Shown piece by piece: positions 49,284 through 60,429 of a stretch of 64,000 bases of DNA. The notes under the pieces were generated by a model that searched no databases, was not told the origin of the DNA, and worked only from the letters and a program-made list of their open reading frames with translations. The DNA comes from Heterobilharzia americana (lineage: Eukaryota > Platyhelminthes > Trematoda > Strigeidida > Schistosomatidae), in assembly GCA_944470555.2 (NCBI GenBank), contig CALYCZ020000351.1, positions 1-64,000 of the forward strand, read 5' to 3'. The position numbers and the translations under genes were made by a program. Position 1 is the stretch's first letter; each line of letters starts with the position of its first letter.

Positions 49284-52200
49284 TTATTATTATTATTATT
49301 AATCCCTTGGGTTCCTAGTGGAACATAGGGCTTCAGTAGCACGCCTCCAGTGACCTCTGTTCTCTGAGATCTTTTGAACCTGGTCCCACGACAGCCCAGA
49401 AGCTCTCATTTCCTCCTCGCACGACCTCCTCCATGTCACCCTTGGACGTCCAACTCGTCGCTTCCCATGGGGATTCCACTCGAGGGCCTGACGCGTGATG
49501 TCCTCAGTCGGCCTTCTCAGTGCATGGCCAATCCATCTCCACTTCTTCCTGCATATTTGTTGCGTGATAGGTTCTTGGTTGGTTCGTTCCCAGAGTTCCT
49601 TGTTGCTTATTTTTTCTGGCCATCTGATCTTCAGCAGCGAGCGTAAGCAGTTGTTGATGAATGTCTGTAGTTTATTGGAAATACCTTTCGTGACGCGCCA
49701 AGTCTCTGAGCCATACAAGAGCACTGACTTGACGTTGGTGTTGAAAATCCGTATCTTGTTCCGCATGCTGAGTGCAGAAGATCTCCACACTGGTTTCAGG
49801 CTAATGAACGCCTGTCTTGCTTTTCCGATTCTGACTTTGACGTCCTCGTCCGTCCCGCCTGTAGTTGAAACAGTGCTTCCTAGATAAGTGAAGGAGGTTA
49901 CTTCCTTTAAGTTTCTCCCGTTGATGGTGATTGGAGTTTGTTGTTGTTGTTGTTGATGGTGGTGGTGCGGTATCTTCATCACTTCTGTCTTCTCTATATT
50001 CACCTGAAGTCCCGTCTTCGCTGCCTCTTCTATCAACTTGTTAGTTTTTGCCTGCAGATCTTCAAGTTTATGTGACATTAGGCATAAGTCATCGGCGAAA
50101 TCCAAGTCTTCTAGGTTCTTTTCCGTCGTCCAGTGTATCCCCCTCTTCTCGCTGCCTACTGTTTGCTGCATGATCCAGTCCACCACAATCAAGAATATCA
50201 TGGGGGATAGTAGGCAACCTTGTTTCACTCCTGTCTTCACTTCAAAGGCATCACTGAGCTTCCCATTGTGGATTACTTGGCATGTAGCATCTTCATATAG
50301 TTGTTGAATGAGGCGGATAAAGGTTTGCGGTACTCCGTAGTATTGAAGCAGTTTCCAAATTACTTCTCGGTCGACGCTGTCAAAGGCCTTCTCAAAGTCG
50401 ATGAAGTTGAGGTAGAGAGCTGATTGCCATTCTATGCTCTGTTCTATGATGATGCGAAGCGTTGCAATTTGGTCTGCACATGATTTGTACTTCCTGAAGC
50501 CTGCCTGTTCCGGTCGTAGTTTTGAATCCAGTGCATCTTTAAGCCTCTCCAGGATGATGCGGCTTAATATTTTACTTGGGGTGGACAGGAGAGTGATTCC
50601 GCGCCAGTTCTTGCAAGCACTGAGGTCTCCCTTCTTCGGCAGTTTGACAAGGTAACCCTTCTTCCAATCGTCAGGTACCTTCTCTTCCTTCCACACCTTC
50701 TGCAATAGTGGTGTGAGCATGTCCGCTGTTGTCTCTGCATCTGTTTTCAGTGCTTCTGGCGGTATTCCATCTGGTCCTGCTGCTTTCCCGCATTTCAGTA
50801 GCTTTATGGCGTTCAGGACTTCCATTTTCGTTGGGGGATTAATGTTCACTTGTAGTTCAGCGGCTGCAGGTGGTATTTCTGGACGAAGTGCAGGTGGTGG
50901 TCGATTCAAGAGCTTCTTGAAGTGGTCGGCCCATCGTTTCCTCTGTTTCTCTTCTTTTGTAATTAAATTTCCTTCTTCATCTTTTATTGGTTTCATCTGT
51001 GTTGGTCTCTTCCCTGATAGCAACCTGGTTATTTGATACAATGTCGTCAGGTCTCTCTTACCTGCAGCCTGTTCTGCTTCACTTGCCAGTGTTTCGTAGA
51101 AGTGTCTTTTGTCTTTGCGTGCACTCTTCTTCACTTCTTTGTTCAGTGTTTTATACATTGTGCTCAGTTCCTCTTGTCGTTGAGCATCCTTGCACTGGTT
51201 TATCTTCTGCTTCACCATCCTCCTCTCCTCTATCAGCTTCCAGGTATCCGTCGAGATCCATTCCTTGTCTTCTTTCTTCTTCCTTCCTAATACTGTTGTG
51301 CAGGTTTCTTTCCACATAGCTTTCAAAGACTTCCAGTGTTCTTCCACACAGGTTTCTTCAGGGATGTTCCTCGATGTCTCCCATTTTGTCTTGATGGCTG
51401 CCTTGAAGATCTCCTTTGTAGTTTCATCCTTCAGTTTCCGAGTGTTGTACTTGGGTTGAGGTCTATCACCAGCTTCCTTGAAGGCTTTTAACTTGATTTG
51501 GAAGGTTCCTTGCACTAGGTAGTGGTCTGAACCTACATCTGCTCCTCTTCTTGACCTTGTGTTAAGTAGACTGCGTCTCCATTTTCTTGAGATTGAGATA
51601 AAGTCGATTTGATTTTTAGTGTGTCCATCTGGTGAAATCCATGTCGCTTTGTGGATATCTTTGTGCCTGAACACACTGCCTCCAATCACCAAATCGTTGA
51701 ATGCGCAGAATTCTGCAAACAATTCTCCATTCTCATTCATTTCACCTAGTGCCTCTCGACCCATGGTTAGTTCTCTTCCCGTGTTGTCCCCTCCCAGTTT
51801 GGCATTCATGTCGCCCATCAGAATTTTGATATCGCCAACTGACGTCTTGTCCAGTGTTGATTGAAGTTGTCTGTAGAAATCCTCCTTTTTCTCTTGCTCT
51901 GCATTATTTGTAGGTGCATAACATTGTATGATTGTGACCTTTCTTCCTTTTGAGTTGAATCTTGCTGTCATGATCCTGGAGGAGATTGGTTCCCACTGCA
52001 TGAGAGCCTTCGATGCTCTTGAGGACATCATGATAGCCACTCCCTCAGTGTGCTCGTGGTTGGCGTCTGGGTGACCGGAGTAGATTATTGATTCTCCAGT
52101 TGACAGTTTGGAGAGTCCACTCCCATTCCATCTGCTTTCGCAAATCCCAAGCACTTCGATGTTATACCTTCTCATCTCCCTTGCAATCTGGGCTGCCTTA

Positions 52201-52500
52201 CTGGGTTCAAACATCGTGCGGACATTCCATGTCCCCACGTTTACTTTCGCTTTCATCGAGAGAAGACACATCGGCCAATTGGCTTCCCGAAGGCTTTCAC
52301 CAACTGGCGTCATTTCGCCTCTCCGATTCCAGCGGGGAATAAGTTTGTTTTCATTTTTTATATTTTGTTTGTGCTTTGAAGTTTCTTTAGCGGTTAGATT
52401 TGTTTTACGGGGTAGGGTTGCTAGCCCTATGCCCAACCTTCCCTCTTTACCCGGGCTTAGGACCGGCTAGTAACTAGTAAACTAGTTAACCAGGCGAGGT
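49284..52500 (-). mobile_element. full-length RTE-B non-LTR retrotransposon
   Basis: The 3217-bp element lies between perfect 13-bp target-site duplications and has a (TAA)n tail (complement at 49284-49300). The 5' leader on the minus strand is only about 65 bases before the first ORF codon. Domain order (endonuclease, RT, C-terminal region) and protein motifs place it in the RTE clade, near SR2/SjR2. It is the only LINE in the window with an uninterrupted ORF, and most LINE fragments here match it. The flanks resemble PLE 3' sequence, so it probably inserted into PLE debris. Confidence 0.93.
49299..52436 (-). CDS. RTE-B pol: endonuclease / reverse transcriptase, intact ORF (1045 aa)
   Basis: The protein nicks target DNA and reverse-transcribes the element's RNA at the nick. 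The apurinic-type endonuclease spans about residues 64-308: VGTWNVRTM, GICESRWNG (Glu100), QCYAPTNN, MGDMNAKLGG (Asp209, Asn211) and GSDHYLV (Asp304, His305). The RT spans about 540-790: AAGPDGIPPEAL, RPEQAGFRKYKSCADQIATL, LNFIDFEKAFDS (Asp680), GVKQGCLLSPMIF and FADD (780-783). A His/Gln tract lies at 824-833. The C-terminal region holds LYGSETWRVTKG and WIGHALRRP. All catalytic residues I can place are present. The true start may be Met61 (MKAKVNVGTWNV). The TAA stop overlaps the start of the repeat tail, so there is essentially no 3' untranslated region. Confidence 0.93.
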   Translation of the reverse strand: MGIGLATLPRKTNLTAKETSKHKQNIKNENKLIPRWNRRGEMTPVGESLREANWPMCLLSMKAKVNVGTWNVRTMFEPSKAAQIAREMRRYNIEVLGICESRWNGSGLSKLSTGESIIYSGHPDANHEHTEGVAIMMSSRASKALMQWEPISSRIMTARFNSKGRKVTIIQCYAPTNNAEQEKKEDFYRQLQSTLDKTSVGDIKILMGDMNAKLGGDNTGRELTMGREALGEMNENGELFAEFCAFNDLVIGGSVFRHKDIHKATWISPDGHTKNQIDFISISRKWRRSLLNTRSRRGADVGSDHYLVQGTFQIKLKAFKEAGDRPQPKYNTRKLKDETTKEIFKAAIKTKWETSRNIPEETCVEEHWKSLKAMWKETCTTVLGRKKKEDKEWISTDTWKLIEERRMVKQKINQCKDAQRQEELSTMYKTLNKEVKKSARKDKRHFYETLASEAEQAAGKRDLTTLYQITRLLSGKRPTQMKPIKDEEGNLITKEEKQRKRWADHFKKLLNRPPPALRPEIPPAAAELQVNINPPTKMEVLNAIKLLKCGKAAGPDGIPPEALKTDAETTADMLTPLLQKVWKEEKVPDDWKKGYLVKLPKKGDLSACKNWRGITLLSTPSKILSRIILERLKDALDSKLRPEQAGFRKYKSCADQIATLRIIIEQSIEWQSALYLNFIDFEKAFDSVDREVIWKLLQYYGVPQTFIRLIQQLYEDATCQVIHNGKLSDAFEVKTGVKQGCLLSPMIFLIVVDWIMQQTVGSEKRGIHWTTEKNLEDLDFADDLCLMSHKLEDLQAKTNKLIEEAAKTGLQVNIEKTEVMKIPHHHHQQQQQQTPITINGRNLKEVTSFTYLGSTVSTTGGTDEDVKVRIGKARQAFISLKPVWRSSALSMRNKIRIFNTNVKSVLLYGSETWRVTKGISNKLQTFINNCLRSLLKIRWPEKISNKELWERTNQEPITQQICRKKWRWIGHALRRPTEDITRQALEWNPHGKRRVGRPRVTWRRSCEEEMRASGLSWDQVQKISENRGHWRRATEALCSTRNPRD

Positions 52501-52513
52501 TCCTGATATAAAT
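52501..52513. repeat. target-site duplication of the intact RTE-B (5' side)
   Basis: TCCTGATATAAAT is identical to 49271-49283. Confidence 0.9.
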
Positions 52514-52599
52514 ATGCACAATAAATTGTGTCGAAGATGCAATTTAGTAACTAACACTTACTGACTCCAATAGTTACAGTAATAATCGATTGTGTTCAG

Positions 52600-53650
52600 T
52601 ACGTACATGGAAAAGATCTTGCTCATTGTGGAAAACTGGACTGAATTGGATCATGCAAGAAACAACTATGAGGAGTGAGAAGTTAAGCATAAGCTGCTTC
52701 ATCGATGAGAAGATCATAGAACATTTGGATTTCTCAAAGAAGATTTGCGTCTAATGTCTAATGTCACACAAACTCGAAGATCTGCAGACAAAAACTAACA
52801 AGTTGACAGAAGAAGCGAAGCAGCGAGGACGGGACTTCATTCATATGAACGTAGAGAAGACAGAGGTGATGAAGATACCCAATTAACCAACCAACAACAA
52901 GCACATTCATCATCAACGGCGGACACCTCAAGGAAGTTGTCTCCTTCACCAATCTACATAGGCAGGATGATTTCAACTACGGGCGGTGGATGCAGAGGCA
53001 CAGATGAGGATGTGAAAGCCAGCATCGGAAAAACACCAAGAGAGGCCTTCATACATTATTCTGAAATAATCAGTATGGAGATCTGCTGCACTACACTGCA
53101 CTCACCAGAAAGTGTGAACAGCATCTGGATTTTCAACATTAATTCAGTCAAGTAAGTCAGTGCTTGATTCTATGGAATGGTTGAGAGACTTGGAGCGTTA
53201 CGAAAAACATTTCCAATTAACTCCATACATGCATAAACAGCTGCCGCCTACACCCACTCGATACTGAAGGTGGAGATCAGATGGTGGGAAAGAAGAAGCA
53301 AGGAAGAACTCCTGCCTGACAATGACAAACCAAGGAAGCAAGAATCTATCGCTCAACAAATATGCTGATAAGTAGAATGGAGATGGACTGGACTAGACGT
53401 AGTGTGAGACGACGGTTTGGAGACATCACGCATGAGGAGCCACGCCGCTTAGTGTAAATCGCATGAGAAACGACGAGTTGGGCGTCTTTGCCGAGGGTGA
53501 TATGGAGGAGATTGAGTGAGTAATAAATGAAAGTTGATGGGCAGTTGTGAATCAAGGTGTAGTCAGACTGCATAGAACAGAGTGAAATGGAGACATGCTA
53601 TTGAAGTAGCTCTATGTTCCACTTGCTATCCAAGAGACAAATAATACAAA
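52600..53650 (+). mobile_element. RTE-B fragment, post-palm region to 3' end
   Basis: It begins with GAAAACTGGACTGAATTGGA (compare VVDWIMQQTV) and follows the element to CTATCCAAGAGACAAATAAT. The YADD-like box is altered and frames are broken. Its last ~100 bases are also the end of the long inverted repeat. Confidence 0.8.
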
Positions 53651-54435
53651 TAAAAAGGCGGATATAATACGTATGCTTGGCTGACAGCTAACTTCATATG
53701 CAACAGCCACCAATTTCAACCCCGGGATGTATACAGAAGAAGACTGAAACTGGATATGAGAATTTATTCCTCCGACAATGAAAATCAACCAGCGTAAAAT
53801 CACACGTGCGTGTGTGTGTGTGTGTATGTGTGCATGTATACACGGGCATGAGACGTGACCTTGTCTAGAAATCAAAACAATCACATCGTTCGAATAAGCA
53901 TTAACCAATCAGTGAATTACCTTGAAAATGGCATAGGGAGATAGAAATCAGCTACTAGACATGTTGTAAACAAAGTGGTATGAAAACGGTCGATGTTCAA
54001 TGATTCACAGTTTCTTCTTTCTATCATTTCATCAGATAGTGTGACTTTCATTCAAGGTCATCAGTTGGCCTGCATTTCCTAAACAAAAATAATCTTCACC
54101 ACAGGATTGTATTCCCGCTTCCTTTTATATGCAGGCACATTAAAAACAGGCAATAAAACTAGGCAGTTAGTTACCTATATGAATGATGAAGCTCGATCTG
54201 CTTTATCCTACACTTTCATTTCAATTAATTTTGAAGGCCAAGGTCGAGTGACACATTTATATAAAAGGTAATGCAGAAAAACAAAACTAGTACATCAGAG
54301 TAAACATTTTCTGAATGATAAATTACAATAGTATGAACATGAAATGGTGTATTTTTGCAAGTAGTTAGCATAAAAGCAAACTACATAGATCAGTTGATTT
54401 CTGCAAGTTATGAAGTACATAGATTGAATTCTGTT

Positions 54436-54515
54436 CAGTGGTTATAGAGGAATCCAGTTTGGTGCACGTTTCATCCCATTTGGGATTCATCAACTAGATA
54501 TGCCTATTCCCACTG
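54436..54515 (-). ncRNA. degenerate hammerhead ribozyme, second copy
   Basis: The same motif as 29945-30025 lies on the minus strand, one base shorter in the distal part of helix I. Core changes are shared (U for C in CUGAUGA; ACC in place of an NUH triplet), so the damage came before the duplication. Confidence 0.65.
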
Positions 54516-54879
54516 AAACTACAGTCTACTATCCATCAATTCAAACATCAAAGCGTTCGTTATCCATTTGGCTAATTAAACCACACAAAAAACACCTATT
54601 TTGTGGATAACTAGTTAGATTTGATTGTTAGCCACGAAATGAATTACACTGTGATGAATATGTGAACAGTTTCCAGGCATCTGTGAATAGGAGGCCATCT
54701 GGTAATAGAGGTTGATGAGTTCAACTCAGTAAAACTACGGGAAATCACAAGTATTGATGAACTACCTGCAATCGAGTTAGTCAACAGACGACTAAGTTTG
54801 TTTCTTGTGGCGGTTGGGTGGAGGGTGGTGCTGGCAAAGCTTAGATTTTGAAATCATGAAGAAGAGGAATGAGATGTTA

Positions 54880-54999
54880 GTTAGCGAACATTTCAATGTC
54901 CTGCCAGACCTGTATATCAGTGCTTCGGAGATTTACTTTCTTGTAAGACTATGATATACTGATTACTATGTCTAGCATGACATTGAAATGTTTGCTAAC
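54880..54999. repeat. 120-base imperfect hairpin, second copy
   Basis: Inverted copy of 29463-29582 with a few substitutions. Confidence 0.75.
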
Positions 55000-55061
55000 T
55001 AGAATCTTCTAGCTCAAAGAACAACCAACTGTGAACATCCATACCATGAGATACAAATATT

Positions 55062-55570
55062 CTTATCACGTAACTTACCCCACAACCTCGAGACACAGTT
55101 GAAAAAGTCCTTATGTTTTCACCCCATCTGTGATGACATCAGTAGTAGGATGTTCCATATAACTGAGATACGTGCACAATCATTCCTGTTACCTCATCCA
55201 TTCAGTGTTGTTCCGATAAATAATGATGAATCGGTCACTAACCTCTTCGCTCTCTGCACACAACTAAGTTAGTTTGTAATACTGTCACTGTATACCCTAT
55301 ACTCTACTGTGTGGCTGTGTGTAATTGAGTGCACAGTTATAGCCAAACTAGCTTTCCTATAAATTTATCATCTTATTAGGATTTACCAGTCTTGATTTAG
55401 CTTAGCGTTTTTGTGCTGTGTTAGTTCTAACTGACTGTGGCTGGTCAACTACTTTGACTGACTTATGTAGTGGAACTCACAATCATTGCAAGGGATTTCG
55501 TAAACCAGATTATACTGCCTGATTGCATCAATAGGATTTTTTAACTCATCAAGCTTGCTTCTCAGAGAGT
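55062..55570 (-). mobile_element. Penelope-like element, GIY-YIG and 3' region, degraded
   Basis: On the minus strand DAIRQYNLVYEIPCNDC is followed by VHYISQSK (altered YIG) and a stop-rich tail. It parallels 26120-26575 with lower identity, so the two are separate insertions of one PLE lineage. It continues without a gap into the hammerhead-bearing block. Confidence 0.6.
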
Positions 55571-55713
55571 TAATTGGTGTATATGCCACCCCACTTGAAT
55601 TGTAGCCAGTCTTATTGAGTCCTCTTCGTAATGCTTCTGTGGTGCCTTCCTTGTCTGGTGACGAAGTAAAGTCATTGAATTATTTGTCAAGTTATAATTA
55701 ATGAAGCCTGTAT

Positions 55714-55785
<72 letters not shown>
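55714..55785. repeat. (ACT)24 microsatellite with degenerate continuation to 55893
   Basis: The run is perfect to 55785, then broken ACT-rich sequence follows. It is the complementary motif to the AGT array at 36462-38378, but the flanks are unrelated. Confidence 0.95.
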
Positions 55786-55893
55786 ATGAAACATATGAAG
55801 GGTATTAATACTACTACTACTACTGATAGTACTACTACTTCTACGACTACTACTACTGCCACTCAAATTACTACTACTACTACTACTACCATC

Positions 55894-56942
55894 TCTGCTA
55901 ATATTTTTCTCTTGATTTCTTATGATTATATTGTTTACATTTGAGTGGGGAGTTTTGAGATGCGAGATGTGCTTTTTATTTGAAAGTATATGAAAAGAAA
56001 AGAGGAGAGCAGGAGAGTAGGAGGGAGAATGAATAAACTTGACAGATATTGATTGGGTGATACATTTTCACATCTCCGTTGGCATTAAATTCAGATTAAA
56101 ATTTCTCTATATCTAAGACTTCAATGAATCTAAGTAGACGATGCTCCCAGCTTCTGTTTGGGGTCAATCCTATGACCCTATTTTTATAATGTGTTTACCT
56201 ATCGACTATGGATTATTTCAATGTAATTGTTTTTCTTACCATTTAGGCATGTACTTCAGCACTCTCGACTTTATTAATCCTCCCAATATAGGAATACCTC
56301 ACATATACCATGTAAATTGGTATACACAGAAGAATATGACGTAATCATTTATGAAATGATTAGGTTTATTTAGAAGCACTGGAATGTATTAAAAGCAGAA
56401 GTAGTCTCCATCTCATTTGTTGAAAGCTTCAAGAAAAGGTTAAACAGTCATGCAGACACGCATAGTTTACTCACATATAGCTGGAACATGAACTAAACAG
56501 GTTTTCTCTTCAATATCCCTAACTCTCTCTAACCGCAAATCCGAAAAACTGTCTGACAACTGAACATCTGATGAAGTCAACAGCACTACAATGCAAGGCA
56601 AACCAACCAACACTCAACCTTCTGTTCTGTATACCACAGCTACATAGCAGACGAGTGGCTCGCTTTACTGCATCTGAATATGCCAAAAACCTGGAACCAA
56701 TCCGCAAGACCAAGAAGTGAACAAGAAGAAATCAACTGGTCTACACAAGCTCGTTGAACAGATATTGCATATTGCGTATATTGAACTGATGATACGAACA
56801 CTACTTCTTCTGAGAGTCAGTTCAAGGCGTTGATTACTCTACTCGAGAACCAGTACTGTGTGGAGACCATGTTCACTCCTTGCTGTTTTAGCCTCCTACT
56901 AGGTTCCCTGAGGTGTTTCTATACAGTGGGAAGGAAAAGAGA
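55894..56942. other. unassigned sequence
   Basis: No gene or transposon was recognised. The 67- and 64-codon frames at 56141-56344 and 56519-56713 have no family motif. Confidence 0.4.
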
Positions 56943-57700
56943 AGAGCACCCCGTGGTTGTTGGTTCGAATCAGGCCAAGGTCTACATATTCATCTCAACT
57001 TCATTTTGGTTGATTTATTACATATGTCACATGTGTCACTTCACGACAGAGTGGCTCAATAGTAACTTGCCCACGAGAAGTGACGGTTGTAGGTTCGACC
57101 CCCAGTGGGGTCATGGGTGCACATGGTTGAAGAGTCTCAATCAAGACAAAATAGCTGTCCAGTTCTCCTAGGTTTCCAGTTCTCCTCCAAAAGATGTCAG
57201 TTCACAACTAATACCAACTTGCAACCATTGTGAGGTCAAATGCATAAGTCAAAGTAGTCGACCACAATCAATCAAGCTGTCCTAGTACAAAACCTTGGCT
57301 TAATCGAGATTTGCATATCCTAATAAGTTAAGCGGTTTAGATAGCATCTTTGTTATAGCTATGAATGTAATTGCATATAATTGGAAAATAGGATAGGACG
57401 AATGATCGTTTCTGTGGAGGGAATACATTGTCCAACGGTAACATGCAGGTCACGGAACCTAAAGTTCCTACATTCGATTCCTCACACAACGAGGTGATCG
57501 GTGCACAACTGCAGAGGAGTCACATACAAGGACGAAACAGTTGTCCAATACACTCACCCTAACCTGTTTGTCTAATTCAGTGCAATGAGAAGTTAATCAC
57601 TGCCCCAAGGATTCAATGGTAACGTATCTGATTATAGGATTGGGTGATGCGGCTTCGAATCTCATCCGCATGTGTCTTGATTTGACGAATGATGTGAAGT
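56943..57700 (+). repeat. cluster of tRNA-derived SINE-like units
   Basis: Four B-box-like segments follow one another on the plus strand: GTTGGTTCGAATCAGGCC (56960), GTAGGTTCGACCCCCAG (57090), ACATTCGATTCCTC (57470) and GGCTTCGAATCTCATCC (57651). The second has an A-box-like GTGGCTCAATAGT 40 bases upstream. The first is the right half of the 336-bp SINE family; the others look like different heads. Confidence 0.5.
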
Positions 57701-57777
57701 ATGAAACGTAGGTCAAACGGAGTTCCCTACTGAATGCATCCTTTCAGGTAACAGGAAGGAAATGATGCATCTTACCT

Positions 57778-59056
57778 AGTTTACTAGCCGGTCCTAAACC
57801 CGGAAAAAAAGAGAAGGTTTGGCATAGGTATGGTAACCCTACCTCGGAAAATCAATCCAGTTGCTAAAGAAAAATTAAAGCAGGGGGAAACATTTGGAAA
57901 AAACTTTTTGTTGACTAAGAGACGAAATGACCCCGGATGGTAGAAGCCTTTGGGAAGCCAATTGGCCGATATATCATCTCTTGATGAAAGCAACGATGTT
58001 TTAGGCTTCTTTGTAAGGCTGCCCAGATTCCAAAAGAGATGAGAAGATTCACCGATGATCATCCTGATTTTGGCCAACTACACTGGACTAGATGATGCAA
58101 CAAACTGTGGGGAGTGAGAAGAGGCACATACGCTGTTTGACCGATGAAAAGACCAATGAAGAGTTGGATTTCACCCACCATCATTTATGTCGAGTATCTA
58201 ATGTGGCACAAACTCGAAGATCTATAGGCGAAAAGTAACAAGTTGGCAGAACAGACGAGGCGAGGCTAGGTGAGACAGAGAAGGATTACGGCACTTCCTT
58301 CAGGTGAACTTAGAGAAGACAGAGGTGATGAAGATACGTAAACAACAACAACAACAACAATAAAAAGCACCGTCATCGCCAGAAACCTCAATCAAGTACG
58401 CTATCTCACCTACCTGGGTGGCAGTGATGAAGACGTCAAATCTACAGTCGGAAAGACAGCAAGACAAGCCTTCCTTCATCAATCTGAAATAATCAGTGTG
58501 CAGACCTACTGTACTTCACTGCACTCAACTCAGTATAAGGAACACGATCCGGATTTCCAACACGAATGTTAGTCAAGTCCGTGCCTCTATATGGTTAACA
58601 GACTTGGTGGTGCGTGACGAAAAGCATTTGCAACAAACTGCAGACACATCACATGAACAGCTGCCGCCTATACTCACTCGATACTGAAGATGGAGATTAG
58701 ATGGCCAGAATGAATAAGCGAGGAGGAACTGTGGCCTGACAACGGACCAACGAAGCAAGAAGCTATCACCCAACAAATATGTAGTAGAACTAAGTGGAGA
58801 CGGTTTGGACATACACTGAGGAAACCATTTAGGGACATGATGCACCAGGCCAGATCGTCGAGTCAGGAGCAGAGGGGAAACGACGAGTTGGGCATCCGAA
58901 GGTGACATGGAGGAAATGGTGTGAGGAAAAAAAAATGAAAACTTGTGGGCAGTTATGGTGCGAAGTGGAGCCATATTGGAGAGAAGAGAGTGAAACTGCA
59001 ACGTGCTACTGAAGCTGTATGTCTCACTGGGAACCCGAAGCACAAATAATGAATAA
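57778..59056 (+). mobile_element. RTE-B copy with large internal deletion
   Basis: 57778-58035 is the sense 5' end (TTTACTAGCCGGTCCTAAAC, then the N-terminal region). At about 58070 the sequence jumps to the RT palm (compare VVDWIMQQTV) and then runs to the 3' end, with GGGAACCCGAAGCACAAATA and an AAT-rich tail. The endonuclease and most of the RT are missing. Both ends being present shows a deleted full-length insertion rather than a 5'-truncated one. Confidence 0.8.
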
Positions 59057-59216
59057 TAAATCAAAGGGAATTAATAAATACACTACTTTTGGCTTTAGAG
59101 TGAGAAAATAGACAAAAGATTATGAAATTAAATGTAGTTGCGTAATACAGGATGAATGTATGACAAATAATGAAACTGAACGAACGTGGAATGGACAATT
59201 TATAGTTTTCAGAGTT

Positions 59217-60130
59217 CAGTCCCCCTATGCAGAAAAAAAATCTTATTCATTCACTTTTCCCAAGAATCAAGAAAATATGTACTGAGGACACTGTTGACAG
59301 AGAACTGAAAATACTTCGACGAACTGTAGCGGAAAACGGTTTCCCGCTCAGATTCATAGATAAGACCGTAAAGTCAAAAACCCAACTGAACGAACATAAT
59401 CAGCACCGAAAAAGATCCTTTTGTTGAATCATGAATTCGAAAATAATATTGCTGTGGACATTCTCAGGAACATACCTTACCGCCAACTTTTGAATTATTT
59501 TCTACCGTGAATGACAAACTGACGGATAGAGTCACATCACAGTGTGTATATCAGTTTAGTTGCTCTTGTAGAGCTGAGTACATCGGCTTTACCATGTGTC
59601 CACTTGTAAAACGTGTCCGTGAACACTACTCGACCTGGCTAGCAAAAGCAGAATGAAAATATATCTTCAATTCAATAACAGAACATTTCGTGAACTCAGG
59701 CCACTTCGCTCGATCTGAGAACTCATTCAAAACTTTCTAAAAGCTTAGGACAAACCACTGGAAGGGTGTAAGATCAAGGCATCTGTCTATAACTGAAGCA
59801 TAAGCCATCCAGAAGTTGAAACCAGTGTTATCTGTCCCGAATAAGGTGCATCCAACCTTTATCTTTGCTATGGCCATCATTTTGTATTGGGTAACTACTC
59901 ATGTATTCCCTTCATACCTTATTCATTTTCCTACTGTGTCACACATTCATCCTGTACTACGCAATTACATTGAATTTTATAATCCCTTGTCTCTTTTCTA
60001 ACTCTAAACCCAAATGTGTATTAATTAACTCTCTTTAGTTACTCAATATTTTCTGAATTGTTCTGCCGCCCACTGTAACATATGTATTCACGAATGTACA
60101 GCTTAATAAATGACGCCATGGGGAAGAGAA
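59217..60130 (+). mobile_element. Penelope-like element: linker, GIY-YIG and 3' region
   Basis: The plus strand reads NLIHSLFPRIKKICTEDTVD and RELKILRRTVAENGFPLRFI (post-RT linker). Then comes VYQFSCSCRAEYIGFTMCPL, the GIY-YIG start with its Cys-x-Cys pair, followed by KRVREHYSTWLAKAE and ITEHFVNSGHFARSENSFK. Stops and shifts occur at 59427 and 59657. From about 59870 it becomes non-coding 3' sequence. It is the best-preserved PLE endonuclease in the window. Confidence 0.75.
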
Positions 60131-60429
60131 ATTTTTCTTCACTGAAACCACGTCTTGTCTTTTCCTATGATCAAATAGGTGTATTCCGTTATTCATATGC
60201 AATGAAGAAGTCTTGAACAGTGAAGATTTTTAAAATTCTGTCCTCAAGAATCAATGTTTTCTTATACATTTCTTGAAATGAGTACATCTTCATACAGATG
60301 TGAAACACCATGAAGCACTGAATATCAGGGTAGAAGTAACCGCTGCTAGCTGCCAATCACGTTCGAGCGCACATTGACCAATTAGAAATGAGTGTATGAA
60401 GGTCAAAGTAATTATTCAGAGACATGGTA

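Larger units (their letters stand above)
53554..55061 (-). repeat. long inverted repeat, arm 2 (partner 29401-30946)
   Basis: This is the reverse complement of 29401-30946. Here the block is joined on its upstream side (55062) to a PLE GIY-YIG fragment, whereas arm 1 is joined to unassigned sequence. Arm 2 may therefore preserve the older context. Confidence 0.9.
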
